From Rosa chinensis (Eukaryota > Streptophyta > Magnoliopsida > Rosales > Rosaceae), in contig NC_037093.1 in assembly GCF_002994745.2 (NCBI RefSeq), positions 7,986,400 through 8,050,399 of the forward strand: a stretch of 64,000 bases of DNA, given 5' to 3'. Each line of letters opens with the position of its first letter. The stretch's first letter is position 1. Below are positions 20,473-31,961 of the stretch, piece by piece. The translations under genes and the position numbers were made by a program. The notes beneath the pieces were generated by a model. That model was not told where the DNA came from, made no database searches, and was given only the letters and a program-made list of their open reading frames with translations.

Positions 20473-22888
20473 TTAATTGTCATCGTCATCATCGAAGGAA
20501 CTGGGGTCCTCATCTTCATCAGTTGATATTGGCTCGTGATCATCGTTATCCTTGTCCGCATATTTTTCAAGAACATAATTACATGAAAATAACATCTAAT
20601 TAACTACATCCCCATATAAAAAATGAAATTATACAAGGAATAAAAAAAGTTCTTCACAACGTTACCTATCGTTACGCATATTAAGCGCCGGACAATTCCG
20701 TTTATCATGTAATTGCCCATACAAACCACATCCATGACATTTCCTTGTACTACTTCTCTTTCTCTCTGTCTTCTCCTTTGACTTCTTAAGCCTTTTTCCA
20801 GAACCCTTTGCTTTGATAATCTTTGGCTCATTATACCTATGTTGAACATCACTTGGCAACTTCTTACCGATACTTGCACTTTCACTACTATTGACTTGCA
20901 TTTGTTTGAGCTTATCAAGAACATTGTCAAGAGCCTCGATAAACATGGTCTGAGCTTCATGAGGACTTGTAAGGACTTTATCAATAACAAGTGAAGCATG
21001 ATGAAATAATTTACTACGCTTCACCACCAATGCATTTGTATCTGTTATCTCCAACCCATCTTGGTCCTTAACTATAGTAGCATTTGCAGCTTTAGTCCAT
21101 CTGTTCAAAATATATTGGTCAGGCAAGTAATCTACTTCTTGAACTTTCAGCAAATATCCCAAGATGTGCCTAAGGGGATTCCTTCACTTTGAAATTTTTT
21201 GCAAGTACATGAAGCAAGGTCCGTATGCTATTGTCATAAACAATTTCCCGATCCTTTTGAATTTGATCACTTCTTTTCTTGACCAAATACAATCTTTGAT
21301 TGTCATCCTCTCTCATAAGTTGAAATCTGTAATTGAAAAAGCTAATATAGAACTCACTTTGAAATTGTTGGAAACAGGCATGAGTATAAATTCTAGACAA
21401 TTGAGATTCCATAGGATGAGGGGTACTCATTTGAGGCTCTTCATTTGCATCAATATGGGTAGAAACTAACTCTTGATGACGTTGATGTACAAGTCCTCTA
21501 TTAAAGCGAATCACAAAGTCTAGTAATGAATTTTTGTGGTCAACATACTTCTTGAAAAATGAATGACAACTTTCAGCATGTTGGCTACTTGACATTCCAG
21601 CCGAGAAAATGTGATTACAGTATGCAGGCACCCATGATGCTCGAATGTCATAAATTGATTGAAGCCATCCATTGTCACTTAAACCACTCTTCTCAACAAC
21701 TTCCTTCCACTTCTTATCAAATTCTTCTGTCATCTCAGAGTTCCACACACAACTTCTAAAGTCATCATAATATTCATTACATTTCACTGCACCTATCTTT
21801 TCTGAAAACTTATTTAATATGTGCCAATTGCAATACCGATGGAATGTGTTAGGAAGAACTTGGGAAATGGCAATCTTCATAGCAGGATCTTGATCAGTAA
21901 TTATCATTTTTGGGGGACTTCCTCCTGGCATTTCTTCTAAGAAAGTATTGAGTAGCCAAACAAACGACTCTGTGGATTCATCACCTAAGAATGCACAACC
22001 AAACATAATGGTCTGGCCATGGTGGTTAACCCCTAATAGTGGTGCAAATATCAGCCGATATTTGTTAGTGTTGGATGTTGTATCAAAGATAACTACATCT
22101 CCAAAGAAACTATAAGCCCTCCCGGAGGTCGCATCTGCCAAAGAACAATGTTTGATTCTATTTTCACTGTCTTCCTCTATCTTGAAATTGAAAAATGAAT
22201 TCTTCTCCCGCTGTGCTAAAAAATAAGCATACAACATATCTCCATCATGTCCCTTCAACTCTTCTCGCTTATCTCTTTCATAATTGTATATATCTTTCCC
22301 TGTGCAACCCATATTCTCAATTCCTCCCGATTTAACTTCAAGCAAACTGATTTGTTGGTGGGTTGGAATATTTACCAGTCCAAGTTCCATGGTTAAGCAT
22401 TTGGTAGCATTTGAAACTTGACGATGAGATGGTAACAAATGAACTCTCTCTGGAGTTGTCAAAGGTTGGTTATGAGCCTCCATAAATTGAGTGATTACAT
22501 ATATGCCACATCTCTTCACAGCTGCAATCTTTTCTAGACAACCCATTCTTATGATCCCTTTCCGCTTTTTTGGCAGAGCCGTATGTTTCTGTGAATGCCC
22601 TTCTTTGCAACAACAAAGTTCTTGTCTTATAGTCTCAGAACCATCTTTACTCTTGGCAGTAGAACTTCTCCGAACACTAAACCCAGCCTCAAAAGCATAC
22701 TTGTTGTAAAATTCAAAAAGCTCATCTAGTGTTCTAAATTCACGATTTTTTGTAGGCTTCAACTCATCCGCTACTTGAGGAGTGTACACTTCGGTGGTCT
22801 CAGCAGAACGTGAAACTGACCCTAAATTCATTGCCTGAAACATAGTCCCCGACCTATAATTTTTCATTGCAAAACAATGAAACCACAT
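20473..22888 (-). pseudogene. FAR1-type MULE transposase, frameshifted
   Basis: The main frame (21170-22888) has an N-terminal FAR1-like DNA-binding region (FRTLDELFEFYNKYAFEAGFS near 22740-22680), then the MULE transposase core with catalytic aspartates in FDTT (22081-22092) and TDQD (about 21890-21905) and a YCNWH block near 21820. The SWIM zinc finger is split: two single-base frame changes, one near 21210-21225 and one near 21170-21173, separate the SCTCKKF half from the HIL half. The frame then continues at 20662-21162 through a basic region to a zinc knuckle with C-X2-C-X6-H-X4-C spacing. A further acidic tail (EPISTDEDEDPSSFDDDD) at about 20473-20560 may be a last exon after an intron that starts with GTAACG near 20660. 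Two frame changes in one domain argue for a dead gene, though recent. Confidence 0.85.
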
Positions 22889-23333
22889 AAAATTAAACTA
22901 CATGAACTTAACAATTTTATAATCAAGGCAGTGAATGAATGGCAAACCAATTAAACTAGATTGATAATTACACATAGAATCCCAAACCAAAGTCAGTAGA
23001 GAAACTAGTTTTAGCTTTTATCGATTCAAGGCCCATCATCTTGACCAAATCCAAGTCAATAGAGAAAGAAGACAGAACAAGCTTTTGTAAAATCTATACC
23101 TGAATTATGAGTGCCTTTGTCCTTAAAACCAAAGGGTGCAGCAACAGTTTTCTCTCTCCCTCTTCAGAAACATCATAGGGAATCAAAATATTTTAGAGGT
23201 AGAGGCCAGTGATAGAGCGGGAGATCAAAGAGATCAATTGTCAAAAGAGCGGGAGTTCATCGACCTTAGTTCCAGGTTGGTCTTATATAAGACCCGGGTG
23301 GGATCCATTTTAATCTCCAACCCGTATGACCCA

Positions 23334-23444
23334 TGTTTGCTGCTTAAATAATGGCCGTAGAGCTTCATTTAACCACATCCAACGGCTAACGTTGCAAATC
23401 CACAGATTTTGAAAGTTACGGACGTCCGTAACCGAGAATCATTG
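23334..23444 (-). repeat. right terminal inverted repeat of the MULE
   Basis: Inverse partner of 18041-18151, equal in length. It is followed at once by a GT then TA microsatellite (from 23445). Confidence 0.93.
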
Positions 23445-23619
23445 TGTGTGTGTGTATATATATATTATTTTTTATTTTTTGATACTTGTATTGAAATCAC
23501 CAAGATGAGTCATTTATAAATAGTGAAGTAAGTGAACATTAGAAATGAACAGTTCTTGTTGACATTACAATACGAGCTTGCGACACCAGTTAGGGCTCCT
23601 AAGGTGAAAAAAACTTTTC

Positions 23620-25036
23620 TTCTCTTTTGACTTCGTTAGCAATCCCAATATCAGATCTACCCCAACCTGTGATTAAGGATGGCAGAACTATTGTTAAAAT
23701 TTTTGAAGAAGGTTATCAGTTGGGTTTGGAGAATTGCAGGTGTATGTGGATCGGTTGTCTGCAATTGGCATCGACAGAAAGCTCTTATGGTCTGCAAGAT
23801 CTTCTCCAGAAACTTGGTCTCTCTTAGGGCGACATCGGTCACTGGAAGATCATTCCAATGGGTTGTGGTTACTATTCTTTTCAATTTGCATCTGAGGATC
23901 GATTGTATGTCAAGAATTTAGGCGATGGGTGCCATTGCTTTGAAGCCTGGAACATTGAGATTCATGAGCTGGGTTTCTAATTTTTTCCCTGCATGTTTCT
24001 AATTTCCCACTGGGGGCTCAAGTTTGGGTGAGGTTCTAGGATCTTGGACTTAAGTACTGGGAAGCCCAAACACTCTTTGAAATCACAAATGGAATTGGTG
24101 TCCCCATCAGGATTGATGCGAACACACTTGATCAAAAGTTTGGTCCATATGCAAGGGTTTTGGTGGATATTGACCTTTCCACAGAGCCCCCAGTGGAAAA
24201 TATGGTAGAACCTGAGGGTGGTGAAACCCTAGCTTTGGAAGTTGAATATGAACATCTGCCCTTATCATGCTCTCACTGTGGCAATGTGGGCCGTGCTATT
24301 AGTTCTTGTAATTGGCTTCGTCCTTCTCAAGTAAAGAAGAGTAACGTTTCTCAAGTCTACGTTGCTAAGAAAGTGGTGGAGGTGGTTCAACAGATTGGAG
24401 ACCCCTCCACTGCTGATCCTAATGCATCATCTGGGATTTCACGAATAGTACATAATGACATGGTAGAGGCTTCACAGGTTCCAAAGACACAACTTTCTCC
24501 TTTGGCTGCACCTTCTCCAAGAGTACATTGACCAATTCTAGGACCTCTATAGGTGGGAAATTTGGCAGATATTGCAGCTGTACCTACTGTTAATGTTTTT
24601 CAGGCCCTCGCAAATGAGTCTAAGACTGATAGCGAGGGAGAGACCGCAGAGATCATCTCGTGATGATGTGCAACGTGGAGCAGATGTTATCTTTGAAGAG
24701 GATGTTATTTCCAACACTCCTTCCCCTCAGGAGTTACCTAAAGATAAGGCTCAGCCTTCTAAAGAATCTGATGTTCATAAAGCTAAGTTATGTTGGGGTG
24801 ATTTGGAAAATGAAGAACCTCTTGGTAATCATACATATGCTCAAGCTGAGATAAGTCTTCTGTGTTCCTGGTTTGACGAGGGTGAAGCAACTCTGGAAGA
24901 TGAGAATCTTCTTAAGTCTCTCCCAAAATCTCAAAATAAAAAATTGAAGTCCAAAAGGGATTTCGTGACCCTTACCCTTCCCTCAATCGGACGCCTGTTG
25001 TGCATCTTGATCTTTGATTCAACCGGCTCTGCTTAA
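23620..25036 (+). pseudogene. LINE ORF1-like gag (DUF4283 and zinc knuckle)
   Basis: Near 23650-23800 the frame reads PISDLPQPVIKDGRTIVKI, typical of the DUF4283 region found in plant LINE ORF1 proteins. A segment at 24160-24340 (VDIDLSTEPPVE, then VEYEHLPLSCSHCGNVGRA) matches the domain that precedes and includes the CCHC-like knuckle; the last position is SSC. A further stretch at 24572-25036 is acidic and lysine-rich. Stops and frame changes at about 23827, 23940-24060 and 24531 break it. It would be an RNA-binding protein of the retrotransposon. Confidence 0.75.
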
Positions 25037-25096
25037 TCTTGCTTATATTTTGGATGTCTTTCTGTTTTGTTATTTCTTCTAAGGGGTATTGGCTTA

Positions 25097-25615
25097 TGTA
25101 ATTACATGAGAATTTGCAAGCATAATTAGCTATGAATGAGCCACGCTCATGTTAACACTAGTGGTACCAACTACCGCCAACGGTATGACCTACGGAATCA
25201 CCACCAAGCAGGCTACCGCCTGAGTCCCGGCTTACCCCCAGATCACCGTTGAAGCGTCACCATGCGCCGCGCCAAAGCAGCATCAGAAGCTCCACAAACT
25301 GGGAACTGATGAATATCAGTCCCACATCGCAAACAAGGAAGAGGTCAGCCTCTTCCTCACCTATAAAAGGTTCTCTCCTCTCTCCTCATTAATTACGCAT
25401 AGATTACCTACCTACTGTTATTCTGTCAACATAAATACATTGACCAACTTAGGCATTGGAGAAGATTAGACCACCCAGTGTGGTTTCCTTCTGACGCCGC
25501 TTTGTATTCTACTTAACAAGTAGCGAAAGTTATGAGAAATTGCAAGTAACGATCTGCCCACCGGATCAGAGTTAACCAGAGGCTTGGGCTACCGCTCAAA
25601 TCTCAAACATTAACA
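25097..25615 (+). repeat. 5' LTR of the Tat element
   Basis: It runs from TGTAATTACATGAG to CATTAACA. It contains a CCTATAAAAGG TATA region near 25360. Its partner is 38692-39200. Confidence 0.9.
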
Positions 25616-25634
25616 TTGGCGCCGTCTGTGGGAA
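25616..25634 (+). other. primer-binding site of the Tat element
   Basis: TTGGCGCCGTCTGTGGGAA starts immediately after the 5' LTR. Its position and TGGCGCC core fit a tRNA 3'-end complement used for minus-strand priming. Confidence 0.75.
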
Positions 25635-25671
25635 CCCTTAAACAAAAGGCCATCCCACCACAACAATCACC

Positions 25672-27399
25672 ATGACTAATGGTAGCGGGGGAAACGTTGA
25701 GGAGCAAGCAGATCAATCTGCCAACTCCCATCCCACCAACCCCGAGGCTAACGATAACCCAGCGGGTAAAGTTAACCGAGCACTATTCAGCACTCCGGTC
25801 AACCTTAGCGTGGAATCCCAAGGCTCATCCCAGGTCCCGCTGACCCAAACTGTAGCGAAGGCATGACCAGGCAGCAGTCGCCTGCCGGGTCAGGATTTCA
25901 CCGCTATGTATGAACTGGCATTGGTGGACTTCCACAAGGCGAATAGGGAGCGTGAACAAGAGCGTAGAGAGAAGGCCGAGGCCCAAAAGCAGGTGGCCAA
26001 GCTGATGTCAAAATTCGACGAACTAAAAAGGGCGCTGGAGGCAAACGCTAACCCAGCGCAGAGCAAGCAATCGCGGAGCACTAGAAGTAGCCGACCCAAT
26101 ACCGGCAGATTGGTACTAGTACCAATCACACAGATGCAGGTTCCGCCAAACCCACCATAACTATTGAAAATGGGCCCACCTCCCCTGCCCCACCTAATGA
26201 CGGAGCAGGAGGCGGAGTCATAACCGCACACCAACCTCTTGGCAGCTAGGGCCAGGACTGAGGGCAATCCACCTGTCCCCAGGCAGGAGCTGGTTCGCCA
26301 GAATCTCCAGGCAGGGCCCGCTGGAGACACAACTGCCCTAATCCTACAGAGGATGCAGCAATTAGAGCAAAGGCTAATTCAGGTAGAGGCAGGCATCCCA
26401 GTGCCAATCCCAAATCCGCTCTTTGCATCTAGACCAAGACCATTCACCGCTACGATCTTGCAAGCCGTCAGACTTGCATATGCAAAGACACCGAAGATGT
26501 CACATTATAACGGTATGACCGACCCTTTCGTTCACGTGGACACCTTCAAAAAAGTCACTAACAACAAGGGATTTGATGACGCCACCCTCTACCACTTGTT
26601 CAACAAAACATTGGATAGTGAGGCGATGAGTTGGTTCTTTGAGTGCCCACCGGGATCTATCGACTCATTCCAGGCACTATCAAATGCTTTCCTCTCTCGG
26701 TTCATCCTCCTATCCACCGGACATCACAACATAAGTCAGTTGTTCAGTGTCAAACAGGGCGCCAAGGAAGCGTTGAAGGCATTTGTCACCAAGTGGCGGG
26801 CAGCAGCATCTCAGTGCTGCGATCTTGACAAAACAATGGCGCTGGCAGCCTTCAAGATAGGACTCCTTAAGGGGTCATTTCTCTATCACCTCAATTACAA
26901 TCACCCAAATGCCACGTATGACCATGTCATGGGCGAGGCGGTCATCCATGCACAGGCAGAATTCATCACATATGGAGAAACTCCACCATCGCCTCCAACA
27001 CTGGCAAAGTCCGCTCAACCCTTCTCCAACTAGCAGGAAACTGATAATAAAACCTCTGTTACGTCGCCAAATGATAAAAAGAGAGAGTGGCAACAGGGCA
27101 ACTACCAGAGCAAGCGGCAGAGGGATCAACATTACAACAAGGGCAGCCGCTCATCCCATAGGGATAACCGTAACAAACCGACTGAGTCCTCTCAGCGGTA
27201 CGCAGTGTTTACGGTTCTCACAGCCTCATATGAGGAGATATACGACCAGTGCAATGACCAGATTCCGCCACCACCACCAAGAAAATACCCAAGGGTGGGG
27301 AAACCCAAGAATACAGGCAAGTGGTGCAAATACCACGAGGACAGCTGTCACAACACCAACAACTGCAATGCTCTCAAAACAGTTATTGAGACTCTGTAA
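25672..27399 (+). pseudogene. Tat gag
   Basis: The start ATG at 25672 follows the primer-binding site by about 40 bases. The open pieces are 25672-25866, 25906-26160 (a charged coiled-coil), 26239-27033 and 27205-27399. The third piece carries the retrotransposon gag core (KMSHYNGMTDPFVHVDTF, then MSWFFECPPGSIDSF and FLSRFI). The last ends in a CKYHEDSCHNTNNC zinc-knuckle-like motif near 27330-27370. Stops at 25864, 26158, 27031 and a frame change near 27030-27200 disrupt it. Confidence 0.85.
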
Positions 27400-27411
27400 C
27401 GTGATGGTAAG

Positions 27412-29298
27412 ATGGAACAATTCAAGGTTCACCAACCACTACTCGTGGTCGCCAACATCGAACCCCTGTGCCGAATCAACACCATCGAAGGTGGTGCTCC
27501 AATCACCAACATGTCTCACAGGGTAAAAAAGCACTATGCACGCACTAACCACCCAAAGAAGTTTGCAACATCCGCTAAGCTCCCGAGGTCTGGCTGGGAA
27601 CCCATCACCTTCTCATCGAAGGAGGAGCGCAGAGTACGTCTGCCCCACGATGATCCATTCTTGATCGATGCCATACTCGACAAGTGGTTAGTGGGAAGAC
27701 TCCTTGTTGACAGTGGATCAGCTGTCAATGTCATCTTTAATGGCTGCTACAACCAACTCCAGCGGAACAGAAAACTACTCCAGGATCATGAGCCGCTGCT
27801 CAGCTTCTCCAGTGACATCAAGCAACCACTAGGTTCTGACTACATGCGACTAGTTATATGTGCTAGTCTACACACAGCGGAGATACATACGGAGTTCATC
27901 GTCGTCGACTGCTTCAGTTCCTACAATGCCATCATCGGTCAGCCGGCACTCAAAAAGCTCAAGTGCATAATTGCTGGCTACATGGTTCTCATGAAGTTCA
28001 CCACACCCAACGGGACGAGATGTGTGAAAGGAAGTCAGCAGCTGGCATGAGAGTGCTACTCAACAACTGTGGCGCAGTCGACGTGCCGCCACGAGATCCT
28101 AACGGTGGGAAACAGGGGACCTCAGAAAGTATTTTAGAGGATCCTAGGGATGATGAGGAGAAATATGTCAAAAAGGAGCCTGTCAACCCAAAAACTTCCT
28201 TGAAGGTTATTGGCATCTTCGACGAACACCCTGAGTGGACAGTCCGCATCGACGCTTAACTAGCCTCAGAGATAGCGGCTAAACTCACCCAGTTTCTACT
28301 TGACAACGTCGCCGTCTTTGCATGGTCGTACACTGATATGCCGGGCATCTCCCCTGAGATTATCACACATAAGTTGAGCATAAAACCTTCCTTCTATCCT
28401 GTCAAGCAGTGGCGAAGGGCCTTCGATGAAGAGAGATATTGCGCAATAGGGGAAGAGGTCACCAAACTTCAAAACATTGGATTCATCCGCCAAGTTAATT
28501 ACCCTCAGTGGATTTCCAACTTAGTCATGGTCAAGAAACCCAGCAGAAAGTGGTCGATGTGTGTCGACTTCAAGGGTCTTAACAAGGCATGCCCAAAGGA
28601 TAGCTTCCCGCTACCCCGCATTGATCAACTGGTCGATGCAACAGCTGGACACGAACTGCTCAGCATGATGGACGCCATCTCTGGCTATAATCATATCATG
28701 ATGCACCCCGGCAACCAGGAATGCACCACCTTCACTACCGATAAGGGCCTATACTGCTACAATGTCATGCCTTTTGGTTTGAAGAACGCCGGCACAACTT
28801 ATCAGCGATTGATGAACGCCATGTTCGCAGAACATCTTGGCAAGATAATAGAGGTATACGTGGACGACATGTTAGTCAAAAGCATCAAGGCCAGTGGACA
28901 CGTGGCAAACCTCAGAATCATATTCGCCATTCTCTTAACTTATGGCATGCACCTCAACCTAGAAAAATGTTTCTTTGGCGTCACCGCCAGCAAATTTTTG
29001 GGCTACATCGTCAGTGAACGGGGCATAGAGGCCAATCCTGACAAGGTGCAGGCCATCCTCAACATGAAGGCTCCAGAATGGAAGATGCATGCTCAGAGCC
29101 TCCAGGGCAAACTAACCGCCCTCTCTCAGTTCATCTCTAGACTCACTGACAGGTGCCTCCCATTTTTCAAAGTTCTGAAGAGGACCCACAAAAGGTAATT
29201 GACTGGACACCAGATTGTGAGGCGGCATTCCAGAGCTTGAAGGAATACTTGGCATCAGTCCCACTTCTTTCCATTCCTGTACTAGGGGAGGTACTGTA
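27412..29298 (+). pseudogene. Tat protease and reverse transcriptase
   Basis: The protease lies near 27690-27960, with a LLVDSGSAVNVIF active-site motif at about 27700-27735. Reverse transcriptase follows at 28338-29198, with MCVDFKGLNKACPKD near 28560 and the YVDDMLVKS catalytic box near 28857-28880. Stops at 28048 and 28257 break the frame between the two. The reading is interrupted at 29298 by the solo LTR and resumes at 31962. Confidence 0.88.
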
Positions 29299-31956
29299 TG
29301 TAACGTCCCGAACCTAAATTCACGTGTTTACTAGTCATTTGGACGGTAAACGACTTTTACTTTCACTTTTACTTTCGGTTTAGTACTTTTAGTGGCCCTA
29401 AAAGTTGACTTTTTGTTCGGGTCAAAATTTGAGAAAATGTTCTTCATGGAAGTTGTAGAGGACGTTAAACCGAGCGCGTGCATATGTAGTACGTAAAAAT
29501 CGGAGCTCGTATGCGAGAGTTATGAGCGAAATAAGGAAGTTACTGTTCATGGTAAAATTTTGATTAAAATAGAAATTTACCCAAGGTAGGTTTCTATTTC
29601 CGGAAACCCACCCCAGCTCTTTCTCTCTCCTCCCCCCGAGCTCTCTCTTCTCCGGTTCGGCCGTTTTCCTTCTTCCTTCGATTTCCGGCGATTCCGGCCA
29701 CCAACCGGCGTGCCACCGGTCATCAGAGGAGCGCCTCCTCCCTCCGATCACCCTAGCAACCTTGGTTTTCGACGATTTGACCGGAAAAGCACGGATCGAA
29801 GCAAAATCCCCTCCGGCTGCAGTTTGAAGCTTTTGCCGATTTCCGGCGATTCCGGCCACCTCCGGTCCCCATTTTTCCGTCGAAGGTTCGGTTTTCATCA
29901 CTGATCATTTCCCCTATGGCCTTGTATCACGATTTATTGTGTAGATGCCGAATCGACGAATTGAAATTCTAGGGTTCTTGAGGATTTCTGGGTTTTTGTT
30001 CATTGATCGATTTCGGCCGTTTTTAATTGTTATTTGGGAATGTTGTAGTTGAGAAGTTGAATCAGTGTGTTGAGAAGGTGCTACTGCCAAATTTTGGTGG
30101 CCATCGGAGATGGTGGCGGCGGCGCCGCCACTGTGGGCGGCGGTAGCGGCGGCTAGGGTAGTTTATAAATTTCAATTTTTAGCTAGTTAAATTCTATAAT
30201 TATCATAGAGCTTATATATGAAGTTTGGTGAATTTTGGAGGAGTTTGGAATTGTTTGTGAATTTTTGAAGTTTGGAGTTTTGTGGTGGAATTATGGGAAA
30301 TCCGGCCGTCGGATTTCCCTCGTTTTCATTATGGAATATGTAAATTGAGGAATTAGAATTGTGGAAGAGATTTGGGTTGAATTTGAGAAGTATTGGAGAT
30401 AGGGATTTTCGGATTTCGTTTAAGTTCGTAATTATTTTATCGGATTACCGTTTATGGAAATATAATTGTGTACAGGGCAATGTCGCGAGCTACGGATAGA
30501 TGAAGGAACTCGTTTGCGTGGTTGCCAATAGTACTGTGAGTGGACGTTTGTTTTTAAATAAGTGATGCATGCATTTATTTATTAAAGCATGTTTTATTTT
30601 ATCAACATATTATTTTCCGAGCATATAAAGTTGATTGCAAATGATCTTATGGATTTGCTTTTAAATAATGATTCTCATGAATAATTATGATTTATACCGG
30701 TTGTGAGTTTCGGTTATTAAGTTATTATGCTCGGATTCGAATTTATAATTGATGTTGATTTTCGACGAATTATTTCCGAGGTGATTTCCGGAATTATGCT
30801 ATTTATATTATATTCCTATTCGTGGATTTGAGATTTTTGGAAAGATTTTCGAAATGGGATTTCGATGGAATTATTTTCTTGTTTATTTATTTGATCATTG
30901 GTTTTGGCATTGGGAACGCCTCATTGACAACCTACTTATTCCTTTAGCGTGTGGGACACGCTGTCAATTTATACTACTTTACGAGAATTTCCGAGTACGG
31001 TTGGGAATCGTACCCGTGTTTTCTTTATTCGTGGGATATGGGGAAGCCCTAAAGATTTATGGGATTTTATTAGTTTTTACCCACCATACCTGGGTCGTTA
31101 TATATATATTTATTGCTAGCTAGCCTATTAGTACTCCTCCCTGCTTACTATGTGTTTGTGGGCGAGTAAGAGCAGAGCATGGGATGCTCCAGAGTGTGGG
31201 ACACTCCGACCCGAGCCTGGGAGGCTCCCTTCTTTCGTATGGTGAAACTTCTTCCCCATATTTTATCTTTATTTGACTAGCGGGGCTAGTCCGATTTTCA
31301 CTGTATCCAGCGGGGCTGGTCTTATTTTTCTTGAGAAATGAGATTTCGGTTTTACGATATAGTTTTCGAATGTGGTGACTAGCGTGGCTAGTCGATTTAT
31401 CGTTTTGGAATTCTTGGATTTAAAGCTAAATGTATTTTTCTAATTGTTGCATGCATCGGTTATTAAAGAGAATAAATGTGGGAAAGTATGAAATCCTTTT
31501 TACTTTAAATTGTTTATTTTTGTCCACTCACGCTAACGTTTTTCGTCTACTTTCCCTGGGCCTTTCGGTTTCTAATGCCCAGTTTGCAGGCGAATTAGTG
31601 GAGGTCGGGCGTACATGACATTTGAGGCATAGTTGTCACTACTTCCGCAGTGTAGGATCGCTTGATCCTTTACTCTTTTTTTTTATCCCTGTGTATAGTA
31701 GTATTGCTCTGATTAACCTTTGGGATTAGTATTTTTGAGTTTTGTGTTTTGTGAAAGTGGAGTTGTTGGTAATTGGGAGTAGGGTGACTCCAGGAGTATA
31801 AGGTTGGTTTGCTTGAAGTGTTTTGTGTGTTTTACAGGTTTTTGGGTAGTCCATTTTAGAGGTAACTCTGCCGAATTTTTGGTAGAGTTATCCCTAAGGT
31901 GGGTCCCACAGGGCCACATCGGGTTTCAGGGTGAAATTAAGGGGCGGGTCCTGTCA
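29299..31956 (+). mobile_element. solo LTR of a gypsy element, inside the Tat pol gene
   Basis: The 2658-bp block starts TGTAACGTCCCG and ends GGGTCCTGTCA, and is flanked by perfect 5-bp duplications CTGTA (29294-29298 and 31957-31961). Pol coding sequence is continuous when it is removed. No internal coding domain, primer-binding site or second LTR is present, so it is a solo LTR left by recombination. Repeated GACTAGCGGGGCTAGTC-like palindromic words occur at about 31275-31400. Its size and ends resemble LTRs of chromoviruses such as the one at 39631-49448, but they are not the same family by eye. Confidence 0.85.
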
Positions 31957-31961
31957 CTGTA

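Larger units (their letters stand above)
18041..23444. mobile_element. Mutator-like element (MULE) with captured gene fragment
   Basis: Inverted repeats of 111 bp at each end enclose 5.4 kb. The element encodes a FAR1-type MULE transposase on the minus strand (20473-22888) and contains on the plus strand a fragment of a PHF5A-type gene with likely 5' leader and intron (about 18200-19640). Target duplications are not recognisable because the left side abuts another element and the right side is a GT/TA microsatellite. Stretches 18160-19500 and 19650-20470 carry no further gene that I recognise; several short direct repeats occur near 19942-20400. Confidence 0.88.

Noticed and set aside
18032..23453. 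9-bp target duplication for the MULE
   Set aside because: Left CTGTATATA and right TGTGTGTGT do not match; the right flank is a microsatellite, so I make no claim.
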